From Calonectria ilicicola (taxonomy: Eukaryota > Ascomycota > Sordariomycetes > Hypocreales > Nectriaceae): a stretch of 64,000 bases of DNA. Positions 50,872 to 62,109 of this stretch are shown here, one piece after another (within the stretch, counting starts at the first letter, position 1; every line of letters begins with the position of its first letter). The notes beneath the pieces were generated by a model. The model did no database searches. It was not told the DNA's origin and saw nothing but the letters and a program-made list of their open reading frames with translations. Made by a program: the position numbers and the translations under genes. The DNA lies in the NCBI GenBank assembly GCA_020809705.1, contig CP085828.1:1116001-1180000 (forward strand), written 5' to 3'.

Positions 50872-51726
50872 ATGTCTACCTCTGCAGAACAACCGCAGGC
50901 GCCTCTTACTCCGCTCCAGTACTTTGATTCTGGTGCCGCTAGCTATGAAGAATATGTTGGTGGCTGCACGGCCGAAGTCATCGAGAAGGCTTTATTGTTT
51001 CTCTCAGAAATTACCCCAAACTCTGTCATTCTGGACAACGCCTGCGGGACTGGCCTTGCCACCGATGTTCTGCTCCGATCCCCAAACATTGCTGGACTAA
51101 GCCCCAAAATTCACGCCGTCGATGGTGCACCCAACATGGTAGAGATTGCTCGGAATCGTTTTTCCTCTCACGAGAATATCCGACTCGCAGTCGCTCCGGG
51201 AGATGATCTATCCTTGTTCGAGGATGAGACATTTAGCCACTCGTTGACAAACATGGGGCTCTTCTTTTTTGCTGATGCGCCAAAAGGTGCTCGCGAGATC
51301 TTTCGCACTCTTGCGCCTGGAGGCACCGCGATCGTCACCGGGTGGTCCGATTTGGGTTATCTTAAGCCAATTCATGCAATGCAGAAGTTGATTCGACCCG
51401 AGGACAAATTGTTTGAAGTACCCTTCCCAGTAGAGTGGCTCAACCCGCAGCACATGAAAGAGGTTCTTTCTGGTGCTGGTTTGAAGGTTGAAATACAAGA
51501 AGTCACAGCTCACAGGGCTGCTGATAATCTGAACGACCTTGGCAACAACATGATGAAGTGGCTTTCGGCAAGCTTTTTCAGAGAATGGAGTGAGGAAGAG
51601 GTGAAGAAGGGCGAGGAAATATTTCGAAATGAGTTGATTTCGGCAACTGAAGAATTTACTAGATTGGATGGGGAAAAGCTCGTGGGAATTAAGATGAAGG
51701 CCTATGTCGCCGTGTGCAAAAAGTAA
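50872..51726 (+). CDS. Class I SAM-dependent methyltransferase
   Basis: A single exon of 284 residues. Motif I is VILDNACGTGLAT (about residues 52-64, SAM glycine loop), the acidic ribose-binding residue is in HAVDGAPNMVEIARNR, and motifs II/III are around FSHSLTNMGLFFF and LAPGGTAIVTGW. This is the fold of methyltransferase type 11/25 enzymes, many of which modify small molecules such as polyketides or sterols. The substrate cannot be told. No signal peptide. Many codons end in A or T compared with the housekeeping genes to the left. It converges on a Zn2Cys6 regulator, with only 75 bp between the stops. Confidence 0.92.
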   Translation: MSTSAEQPQAPLTPLQYFDSGAASYEEYVGGCTAEVIEKALLFLSEITPNSVILDNACGTGLATDVLLRSPNIAGLSPKIHAVDGAPNMVEIARNRFSSHENIRLAVAPGDDLSLFEDETFSHSLTNMGLFFFADAPKGAREIFRTLAPGGTAIVTGWSDLGYLKPIHAMQKLIRPEDKLFEVPFPVEWLNPQHMKEVLSGAGLKVEIQEVTAHRAADNLNDLGNNMMKWLSASFFREWSEEEVKKGEEIFRNELISATEEFTRLDGEKLVGIKMKAYVAVCKK

Positions 51727-51801
51727 CCTGCTTGAAGGGAGCAGCCTCAGGGAAATAATTTGATAAATTTGCATGGCTTGATACTATTGGTGGCAAGCTT
51801 T

Positions 51802-53465
51802 CTATAAAAGAACAGGCTGGATATGCTCATCATAACATCTTGTAACCCATGAGGAATAAGAAAATGTTAAACACGGTTCATTTTGTTTGGTACGCCTCGT
51901 GACTTGGCCATCCATGCTTCTGTCCGGATATGGACTCCAAATGCGAGTCATGAGAGTATCCAAGCAATTCTTGATGTTGAGGAAATTCTGTCTTCTCAGA
52001 ATTTCTTGGAAAGAACTGATGACAAATTCTCGTCTAGCACTTTCTAGAATACTTTCACAACCCAATACCCATAGTGGCCATAGCATAATAGTGACTGCGG
52101 CTGAGTCATAAGGCACCTGCTTAATAGTTTCTTCTAGCTTATCATTTAACTTGTCAATTATTGACCAGTGCTGTTGATAGTTTAGGACCCGGAGGATATA
52201 TATCTGTGACGCGATGGCGTGAGCAGCGGAGGCAGATATGCAAGCATTATAGGATTTCGTTTGTTTTTGCTCTGTTGACGGCTCTATAAAGGTAGGATGT
52301 TCCACAAATGGGACCAAGGGCGGGAGTTGGTTTATTGCTATTGATATCCGTTTTAATAAATCATCTCTGCAAGCATCGAAAATTTCATAGTTTATCTCAT
52401 GTCTGTATAACCGTCCAATTTGGGCACCGCATTCTGCAGTCAGAAGCGCTATGTCGGCAACAAATCCAAAGACCATATCGGGTTCATTTAAGAATGAATT
52501 TGTCTCTCCAGAAGAGATGAATTGATACCAGTCTTCTTTCCTGAGTGAAGGGCTTCTGGGAAACGGCACGCAAGCCATAAGATCGTGCCAGGCCAACAGC
52601 TTTATGTCAACTTCAGTGACGATACCATAACGGAACTTGCAGTGCGGAATGGGCCTACTCTGTCGTTTATTGAGAACCGAAACTGTACCTCGTAGTAATG
52701 ATGAGATGATGTTCATCTCAGATCCATGAATTACCTCTGTTCCTAGCAAGTGGACAGAGGCTGACAATGTCATATCCAGGTCGTCAAATTGAACGGACTG
52801 CATGCCTACATTCATAAGCGATTTCATTAAGGCAGTGATTGCCGTCTGCTTCCTTGCAAGCATTTCTGACTCAGCGATAATACCTGCTACTGCCATATGT
52901 ACACTGGCACCTGCAAGAATCATAGGAAGGAGAAGTGACTTGGGTTCGAATGCCATAGCTATCACCCCGTCTCGCAGTTGGCTATACCCCACCGAGCTTG
53001 GCAGAGAGGCCTCGAGGAGTTCTCGGGCCCAGTGCTGAAAGATAATGGCATCATTATCGTGTGTGAAAGCCATGTGACTGAAAATGGCTGTATTGTTCGG
53101 AAGGAGGATCGGAAGTTTCCACGCGGCTTCCTTCGGAATTTTCTGGGCTGCATAACTCTTTGTGGTATGATGGCTGACTTCTGCTCGTATTAGCTGATGC
53201 AATCCCACCATTGCTAGCCTGCTTCATACCGGCGGTGTGGCTTCTGCGAGATGCCGATTGAGTAACCCATGTAAAGGTTTTTGTGTATCCTTGGCATTTT
53301 AGACCTCGCACCTTGCATCTGCCACAAAAGGGTTTCTCTTCATCGCATTTTAATCTAGATGAACGACAAGTAACACATCCTATAGGTCATGAGACTCAAT
53401 ATTTTGACTGGGTTTCTGAGTTACCTACCCGATCGAGATCGATGATAGTAACCGCGGCGCTCCAT
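51802..53465 (-). CDS. Zn2Cys6 transcription factor with Fungal_trans_2-like domain
   Basis: Three exons (53429-53465, 53230-53379, 51802-53147) give 510 residues. The start MERRGYYHRSRSG and the zinc cluster CVTCRSSRLKC...CGRCKVRGLKC (Cys 14, 17, 24, 31, 34, 41) come together only when the first 49-nt intron is removed. GYTKTFTWV follows, a common next segment in this subfamily. The second intron (donor GTATGA, branch-like GCTAATAC, acceptor TTATGCAG) is my choice among possibilities; it links the DNA-binding part to PNNTAIFSHMAFTHDNDAII. The remaining 430 residues look like the Fungal_trans_2 regulatory domain (FGFVADIALLTAECGAQIGR; AAHAIASQIYILRVLNYQQH). It may control the adjacent methyltransferase or the amine oxidase with which it shares an upstream region. 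That is inferred from position only. Confidence 0.88.
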
Positions 53466-54643
53466 GCTCAAACGACAATTGGACTTCGGGGACTGGGTGT
53501 TGGGCGGGGTCAAGTTCTCAGATTCATGAACGTGGATCTGAGATAGATGGGAGCCTGGTAATTTGTCACAGTCTCCACTGGGAGTTCCGAGATCGTTATC
53601 CAGATGGATCTGGTCTTGGCAACTGATAGCGAAGCAAAAGTTGATTGGTGGTTATCAAAGCACCCCGCTATTGCGCTGGATTCAAACGCAGCTTTTGGCC
53701 GAAGTAAGCTTAATACCTTATCTACGAGCATTCACCTCAACTATAGCATCATGTAGTCTCGGGCAAGTCGGTCCAAAAACAATACCCGATTGGTGCCCGG
53801 GATATCATAGCTTTTTAGGGAATAGTGCAGTGCAACATTGTTTCATGGGAGTGTTCGGGTTGATTAGAATTGACTCAAACTATTGCTCAATTGTTCTACC
53901 CTTGTGAACCAATTTTGGTCTAGTACCGATTCTAGCAAGCCCCAGTGATGTCACATAATCTGTAGCGGCGTTCGGAAGGCGTTCGGAAATATCGAATCGT
54001 ATATGTAAGTACTGCAAATATTTGTAAAAGCGTAGCACTCACAATCGACACCAATTCATAAAACAGAGAATAGAACTGAAATGAGAGATAGTATTTAATA
54101 AAATTATATCATCTATATTCGTCGCAGCTTTGGTTGACAAGAGTGTTTGTGAATGTGCTAAAATGACGCTCGCAATGTCTTGTCGGGTGATCATTGAACA
54201 TACTACACTTGTAATCACACAGGGTGTTCAACAGTCTCCCGTAGGTGATGGCGAATGTGGAGCAAGCTAAATATGACTGCCCCGAACATTGCATGTCTAG
54301 GTTCATCTGATGAAGGGGATGGGTATGCCACTAAAATTATCCCGTGATCCACACCCCCAACTTACTCGAGAGTAGTTCCTGCATAGGCATGAGCCGTGGA
54401 ACAGAGGGATTTCTTCTTGTTTGAATTTCGCCTATCAATTCCTTTACTAGGATGTCTTTTGCAGCAGCTCCGAGATACTGACAGTTCATATTGAGTCATG
54501 ATATGAACGGTAATGCCAAGAGATGGTTCCGCGAGATCGGAACTGAAATAAAACCAGAAATCTTGGAGAACTATAAGACATCCACCCTTCCCTTCCATAA
54601 TCATGGTCAAGACAAGGCTTTTTGTGGAGATATAATCCCAATC
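53466..54643. other. Divergent upstream region of the regulator and the amine oxidase
   Basis: 1.18 kb between two divergent starts, AT-rich in the middle (54070-54120). The frame of the amine oxidase is open to 54491, but the signal peptide begins at 54644, so the upstream part is taken as leader. No other gene supported. Confidence 0.6.
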
Positions 54644-57220
54644 ATGGCTCTCTTGAAAGGATTTTTACTTTCTTTGCTCTGGGCGTCCGTGGTTGAAAGC
54701 GTTCCAAACCCACGACGAACATGGGATGTCCGCGCCAGTATTTCCTCCATTGGTCGTCGGAGCAATTCTAGCTACGCCGACCAGAGCACTTGTCCTGTTC
54801 CAAAGACTGTGCATACCACAGCAAAAAAGCCCAGTCCTTTCAAACCTCTCTCAGATGATGAACTCGAAGATCTTGCTTCTTGGCTTTTGGCTCCTGGCCA
54901 AGGACTCAACCTTACAGATTCCAAGAGCCCTAATCTCACTGTAACGGACAACTATGTATGGCATATCGAAGAACTAAAGCCTAACAAGACTGATGTTCTG
55001 GCCTATCTTGACGAAGAAACCCCTATGCCCCGTTATGCTCGAGTCGTGATTAATGAAGGCGGAAAGAAGGAGCCAGGCGTTACCGAATACTTTGTGAATT
55101 GCATTCTTTGCCTTTTCTCTCTTGAGCGTTGCTGACAATTACTAGGTTGGACCACTTCCAATTGGTCCAAAGACAACCATAAAACCGTTGGATTACTTCT
55201 ACAACGGGGCCAACGGCCCAAAAATCGGGTTCAATGGCCGTTTTATTGATACACCTTACCGCTCAGGAATCGATGCTTGTGTTAAGAAGCATATGTCTAG
55301 TATTGCCGACATTACCGAGGAACTTATCGGTCTTGTTTACTACGGCGCCAACGATTCTCGAACAAATTCCGTTTATTTCGCTACTAACCCGTTCTCCACT
55401 GATGGGAGCAAATCTCTTGTTTGGACCCCATGGCGACGTGACGGACTTGCCAACTATGACCAAATCACAGATTTTTATGTTGGCTGGGATTTTTCTGGAA
55501 CCGATCCTTCGTTGTACAAGATGAGAATGATTGTGTACAACAATATCGTCTACAAGACGCTCGAAGAGTTTCGAGAAGCCTATGAAAACGGACTGATCGA
55601 GAAGCGCCCCCTTCTCCCAACTGACGATTCATTCCTTCGAAAAGATAGAAAGGGTCCGGCGAGAGAATTGGAAGATCGTATGGCCCCAACCATTATTGAG
55701 CCCGAAGGAAAGAGATACAAAGTGGATTTTGAGAACAAGTACATTGAATATCTCGGGTGGAAATTTTACACTCGATTCGACCGAGATGTTGGTATCCAGT
55801 TCTATGACGTCAAATTCAAGAACGAGAGAATTCTGTACGAGCTTTCACTCCAAGGTAGTTAACCAGTACCCTGATTTAATGAGACAGATGAGTTGACGAT
55901 GATTTCTAGATGCGATGGCGCAATACTCTGGAAACAACCCCTTCCAAGCCGGTACGGGATATATTGATCGCTATTATGGAATTGGTACACAAGTTGGCCG
56001 CCTGATTCCGGGATACGATTGCCCATATCACGCAACCTACTGGGACTCAACATATACCGCTGGTCTCGAGTCTGTCACGGCAAATAATTCCATTTGCATT
56101 TTTGAGACTGATATTGGTGTGCCAATCACACGACACACTGACGCCAGCTATGTACAGTCTACCAAGGGTTCAAAATTGGTTGTCCGCCAGATTGCCACCA
56201 TTGGCAATTACGATTATCTTTGGGATTATGTAAGTCATTACTTATTTGAAGACTTGAGAGATAAAAATTGATTCAAGTTCTATCAATCAAAATAACCGCT
56301 GCTAACATTCTTCCAACAAGGCCTTTTATGTCGACGGTACCATCACTGTAGACGCGCATGCTTCTGGTTATGTGCAGGCTACCTATTATAGACCCGAAGA
56401 TGGTGGTAAATGGGGCCCACGAATTGCAGAGAGAATATCAGGTACACTGCATTCTCACGTCATGAACTTCAAGGCCGACTTCGACCTCGTTGATAGCGAG
56501 AACACATTCGTGAAAACTGACATCATTGTGGAAAACATCACCCAACCTTGGTTTCCAGAGAGAGGAGAATTCGAAATGATGAGATACAACTTCACAGAAC
56601 TGCAGACAGAAGATGAAGGCTTGTTGCCTGTTCCTGCAAATGGCCAATCGATGTATACCATTGTCAACAAGAAGTTGACTAACAAATGGGGCGAGCAACG
56701 AGGTTATCGCATAATCCCCGGATTGAGCAACGTTCATCTTCCGTCTATGAAATCGCCTTTCTTCCTCAAGTCGGGCGAATTTGCGAAGCAAGCATTCGCT
56801 GTTTCGCGCCATCATGATACAGAGCAGCAGGCTTCAGCAGCACTTAACCAAAACGTCCCCGAAGCTCCGTTGGTTGAATTTTGGAAATTCTTCAACGGTG
56901 AAAGTTTGGTGCAAGAGGACCTCGTTGCATGGGTCAATCTGGGCATGCAGCACTACACGCGTGCAGAAGACATCCCAAATACACTCATGTCGGAGGCACA
57001 TTCAAGCATCATGTTCGCGCCTCAGAACTGGGGCAACACTGAACTCACAGTCGATTTGCAAAACGCCATCATTTATAATAAAGAGGAGGGGGTTGAGACT
57101 GTAACACCCGAAATGAATGGTGTTGAGCCGCCGGCTTGCTTTGTTCTTAGCCCTCAAGATCAATTGGCAGGTGTATTTGAGGGTGTTAGAGTCCCTGATG
57201 CTTATGGAAAGGATGTGTAA
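54644..57220 (+). CDS. Secreted copper amine oxidase (primary-amine oxidase)
   Basis: Oxidises primary amines to aldehydes, releasing ammonia and hydrogen peroxide, using copper and a self-made topaquinone (TPQ). Four exons (54644-55093, 55146-55854, 55910-56229, 56321-57220) give 792 residues. The N terminus MALLKGFLLSLLWASVVESV is a signal peptide, so the enzyme is probably extracellular or vacuolar. The TPQ precursor is Tyr487 in GNYDYLWDY, matching the NY(D/E)Y consensus. The copper ligands are His537 and His539 (TLHSHVMNF) and His704 (WVNLGMQHYTRAED), at the spacing known for the family. The catalytic base is probably Asp406 in YIDRYYGIG. All are present, so it should be active. Several Asn-X-Ser/Thr sites suggest glycosylation. 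The third intron begins one residue after the TPQ motif. The amine substrate is unknown. Confidence 0.95.
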
Positions 57221-57855
57221 TGAGGAAATGGGATATTCAACTTTAAACTGCGATACAAATCCCACGGGCTTCCTTTGGAGTTAGTGAGCAGGCAGCTGAC
57301 AATTACTCCTGCACAAAATTCAGAATGTCATGTGGCACTTGAGCTGGGCGAGCACTAAAAATTGAGTGATGTTAGTTTATATTTACCACCTTGCCGTATT
57401 TTTGCCCTGGCTTATGAGGGAAACCTCTGTGCTAAGTGTTTCATTGGAGATTGTGACAACCGGTAAGCCGATTAGCCGAATAATACATACACAGAACATA
57501 TACCATCATATCTATAGACCCAGAGTATGAAAGAAAAGATGCTTTTCGGTTCCTTTTCGTTTCTAAAAATAAAAAAGAATTAATTAATCAATTAATTACG
57601 TAAAATTCCAAAACATTAAGATTAGTTTTAGGAATATTTTATTAAGAATTAGAGATAAATTATTAAGGCTACATTTATTAAATACACCCAGGTTTAGTCA
57701 GCCTGCTCCGATGTGCAACCAACCACATCAGATATTTAACAGCGAAGGAGAAAGGATAATCCTTCGCTGGTGGCGTCAATGAGATCACGTGGATAGAGGA
57801 CTAAGGCTGCAACACTTGTCAACTGACAACTTGTCTCAGCAATGCCAATCTAAAA
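57221..57855. other. AT-rich intergenic region
   Basis: Strongly AT-rich at 57560-57690, with ATTAATTAATCAATTAATTA-type palindromic sequence near 57579-57598. It holds the 3' flank of the amine oxidase and the promoter of the next gene. No gene supported. Confidence 0.65.
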
Positions 57856-60800
57856 ATGGCCTCAAACAACCGCAGCGAAACTACCAATTCTGCCGGAGTC
57901 GTCAAAGTCGATGATCATGGTTTTGTTCACCTTGGAAACAATGAAATAAGGAACATCATCAACATTAACAGAGGGGACTTCTCCATTATCAAAGTAGACC
58001 CCCCTCAAGAATATCAGGGACTCGGCCACTGTCTGTCCCGTTCGAGGCGCAAGGAAGCTGAAGATGGCCCGATTCACACAGTAGCTCGGAAATTAGACCT
58101 GCTTCTATGTGAAAATCTCCCAGAAATTCCAAACTTGGTTAAGGCCTATGGAAAACGGGCTTCAGAGATCGCGCAGGATCCTAAAGCCAATCGAAAAGGA
58201 ACGGCACTTGACGGCGCTTTTCAAGATCACATTGGTATTGACGCAACATCACTTTGGGCATCGGTGACATCAGGAGAGCGTGCCATCGCTCTCCACCTGC
58301 TTGCTTGTATGCTATCTAGAATTTGGAAACAGAAAGCAGTATCAATATGGGCAGAAATCGTCACCAGAAGAAAGACAGCTCTCGAGAAAAAGCTTAACGG
58401 ACAAACTTTCAGTTTAGATGAAGTCTTAGCTTCCAGAATACAACTGAGTCGCGAGCAACTTGCAGATTGGGACGCTAGTACAAGGTAAGACATAATTAGA
58501 GGAGGGTAAATATTGGTCTTCGATAAGCAAACGAAATCAATGACGCAACTTAGGGCTTGGTTACAATCAGCAGACGTTGCATTCTCTGAAAGGCAGACGC
58601 AGCTTATGCTCATTTACGATGACCTGCAAATCAATCTTCCATCTGGTACTAATATTTATGAGGTGATTACAGATGCGTGGAAAGTAGCACTGGAATTTAT
58701 GGAGAGCATCGTTGCAGGAAAGCCTCAAGCCATTAAGAATGGTGAAGTATTGCTTGCAATGTCAGCATGGCACCTCTATCCTGATCTCGAGGTTCTGCAC
58801 GGGAAAACTCAAGTTATAAAACAAAACGATCCCTTGATTTTGCCTGGCGGAATCGTCACTATCGGACTTCAAAACCCGAATGTGCATGATAAATTTGGCT
58901 TGTCTTGGTCTCTTCCGCTTTCGCACGTGCGATACTACGGCAAAGCTGTTTTGACCACTGCAAATGTTAATGTGTCATCTTCTAGGATATCTATGGATCA
59001 ATTAACGTTTGTTGTAATGGGGTCACTTATGGGAACTTGGATACCAACAATTACAGAAATCAAGACGTTTGCTAAACTATTGATATTCATGAAGTTGAAG
59101 CTTGCAGACCAGCCTGATTTTAAACCAGCATGGTTCACCATCCTCTGTCATGCAGCATCAGCGTTTTTAGAAACTTCCGGTGAAGCCAGAGCTGAGGCTT
59201 CAAAACTTGTTGGCTTTGGTAAAAGGAATGCCCAAAGCTTTCTCTCAACTTCCCCAGATAAACAGATCTTTGCTCCGTGGCTAGGATTAACCCAGGCTTG
59301 TGTATTCTCTAGCATGGTAAAAAATCCAGAGGCAGGAATAAGTTGGCTCCGAAAAAGATATCGTGACAAAAAAGAAGATCAAGAGGTCCAGATATCCAAA
59401 TTCAACTTAGACCTTGCAGTCATCTCTTATATGCCAGATCGAAGCGACACGCAACATTTAGTGCTTAATAGTGCTGCTTTACTTAGCGATTATGACCACG
59501 GTATTTTTACTCATCTAATGCATCCTGATAGGTGTTATCGAGAATACCCTCAGATACACGAATTTGCCACTCTCTCACCTATAGATTTTATGGATGGGCC
59601 AAATTCCCATCATAGATGGGTGCCAGCACTTTCTAGGAACCCGAAATACCCGAAATACCGCCCCGTATTACAACACTCAGGGTATCATACTGTTGCGTCT
59701 GTTGCTGTCAAGAGAAGAGCTCAGATCGTGTCAGATAAAAATGAGTCAGTAACATTCCTTTCGGATCACTTCTTTGAAGACTGGAGACAAGATTGTGCCG
59801 CCATAATGTGGAAGCGTATGAGTTTCATGTACTCGCCCTCGATTCCCTTACTCGGCTACCAACTTGATACGCCTCCAACATCATCCACTGGATTTGAGAG
59901 TGGAGCTTTAGGAGCAGATGTTAGACTTCCAAAACATAACCAGAAGCCTAGTCTGTTTCAAACGCTTTGGAAAGCAAGTGTGAAGAAAACCCCACTCGAA
60001 GAAGAAATTGAGCGTATCTCAGCGCAACTGCGTACGGAATTTGAATCTAATCCTGAATTTCAGGGTCTAAACTTAAAAGTTCCTCTGGCTCTATCAATAA
60101 AGAACCGAAATTACAAGGAGGATGAATTAGAGCCTGCAAAAACTGACCCAATATCATCCGTCGACTGGGTTTCATCATGTGAGGGAGGTACCAAAACACC
60201 TAGAACGATGCTGAACGCGACATGGAGTTGCATGGATCGAAACCACGAGTCAACAAAAGACTGTTTATATAAATGGTATATTCAAACAGAATCATACGAA
60301 AATACTGGAGAACAGCGGTACAGGAAAATATACGACAAGCCTTGTAGCATGAATCTCTACGTTCCAGACAGCTTTAAAAGCGATTCATTGGACTGCAAAG
60401 AGTTGCTTGATCTGTCCCCAGAAGAGCTTTTGGCAGCTATGGAAACCGAGGATATTGATTCAAATAAACTTGCTCAATATTTAAGTCACTACCAGATTCT
60501 CTTGGACTCGAAAGTGGAATATTCCCGCTCGCTTGCTGCGTTTTCATGTGCATTGGACTTATATAAAAAACTCCCTGAAGCAAGAGTTGAACTGTCAATT
60601 ACCAAAAGTACCCTCGCGGGGTATTCCTGGGCCAAGGAAGCTTCAATAGGGCTCCAGCACGCTCGATCATTTGCTTGCATAAGTTCATTTGAAACTGGCT
60701 ATCTGGATGTTGACATATTTGACCTCAAAGATGTCATGGGTATCTCTGTGGGGAATTCGCTCTATATTGCGCAGTTTCTCTGGTCGGATCCGTACTCGAT

Positions 60801-61422
60801 GCCCTCAGCGGCAATTATTCGACGCTCAATTGGGAATGTTGGAAAGCCGGGCATGGCATTTTTGATCTCTCCACAAACTCCACTCGTGAAGGAGCCTGAA
60901 TGTAAAGATTGGCGACACATTCAGCATTCCAACTTCAATGGAACCTTTGAGAACAATTTCCCAGAGACCTCGCTGCAATTTTCATTCACTGGCTATGAGC
61001 AATCACTGAACACTGGTGAACATGGCCTTAGAGATAAGGAAGTATATTTCCTTGAGGCTGTTGTTCAGGCATACGAGAGAGGTATTTGGATTGCTGATCT
61101 AGATATACTTAGTGCGCTCACAAGTACAGAGAGTGGTAATTTAATCCAAAGATTACCAAATCGATGTGACCATCAAGAAAAAGAGTCTCGAGATTTCAAA
61201 CATCTAGGCCAGATAACATCTATTGATTGTTGGGATGAACTACTCGACCATCCTGGTAATACATCAATAGTGAGGGCTCAAGAGAACTGGTTAGCGAGAC
61301 TGGCAGCCACTGTTATTAGTTTCCAGAAGAGAAGACACGTTATTGTTACTGGCAAGAGAGTGTGCTGGGCTTGTGTTAAAAATATAGATCTCACACAAAA
61401 GACGATTACTTTTATTTGTTAG
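57856..61422 (+). CDS. Large protein of unknown function (1165 residues)
   Basis: Two exons (57856-58484 and 58554-61422; donor GTAAGA, acceptor CTTAG) join in frame to 1165 residues. I cannot name a domain. An N-terminal part (to about 230) includes a helical stretch near residue 125 (FQDHIGIDATSLWASVTSGE, then AIALHLLACMLSRIW). A long middle region follows. The C-terminal part contains VGNSLYIAQFLWSDPYSM, NVGKPGMAFLISPQTPL (about residue 970), LQFSFTGYEQSL and a terminal CWACVKNIDL near residue 1148. It has no signal peptide and no clear membrane helix, nor any P-loop, kinase or nuclease motif that I can see, so it is probably cytosolic or nuclear. The frame is intact over 3.5 kb despite AT-rich sequence, so it is under selection. 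I recall similar uncharacterised fungal proteins, but that is memory, not a search. Confidence 0.85.
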
Positions 61423-62109
61423 GAGTATAAGTTGATTTTGTCTTAAAGGGGCATTAGGTTTTTAGTAAACATAGATATTTATTGAAATTCTGAACTTTTG
61501 GTCGAGGAGATATGATTTGTTGGACAAAGCAAACATACCGAGTTTGAGAGTTTTCTCAGAAAGATCTGCAATGATACCAGTCTACGTTTCTGGTTAATGC
61601 AGGAGAAGAATGGCGGTTTCCTACATTTTTCGGAATTGTGGTTCGCGTTTGCGTTCGAAATTCTGAAATCACGATAGCAGCATTTGAACACTGGATTTAT
61701 TGGACATGATCTACTGAACTGTCATAGCATGTATTCAATGCTTAGTGGGCTCCTACCTAAGGCAACCTCACGCTTCTCATCTGGTCCATCAGTGATTCGC
61801 TCCAGTTAAACGCGTCCAACCCATCAACCTGATCAGTTCGCCTAGAAATCTGATTTCTTAGGCTAGTATGAAACTGCTACCACAGTCCCAAACAAGTGCA
61901 CAACGAAAAATTGGTTTATAAAACAGTCTCTAGATAGTTAACCAGAGGCTTATATCGTCAATGTATTCACTATTCCAAATTCAAGCCCGCACTCCGCTAT
62001 ACTCAGGTTCACGGAGACTGCACACATGACCGCAATGAGGGTAGAATCAACCGACAAATTGCATTAAATTATTTCCGCTAGACTTTTATTTAAGAACAAG
62101 ACTTTTATC
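61423..62109. other. Convergent intergenic region
   Basis: Between the stops of the unknown protein gene and the amino-acid permease gene. AT-rich, with no frame over 70 codons. No gene supported. Confidence 0.65.

Noticed and set aside
53054..53229. Zn2Cys6 exon reading straight on to a stop at 53054
   Set aside because: Reading through would end the protein after the DNA-binding region; the intron at 53148-53229 has donor, branch-like and acceptor signals and joins the regulatory domain in frame.
57560..57700. Possible transposon end from AATTAATTAATC-type palindromes
   Set aside because: Only AT-rich simple sequence. No second inverted copy or target-site duplication was found nearby.
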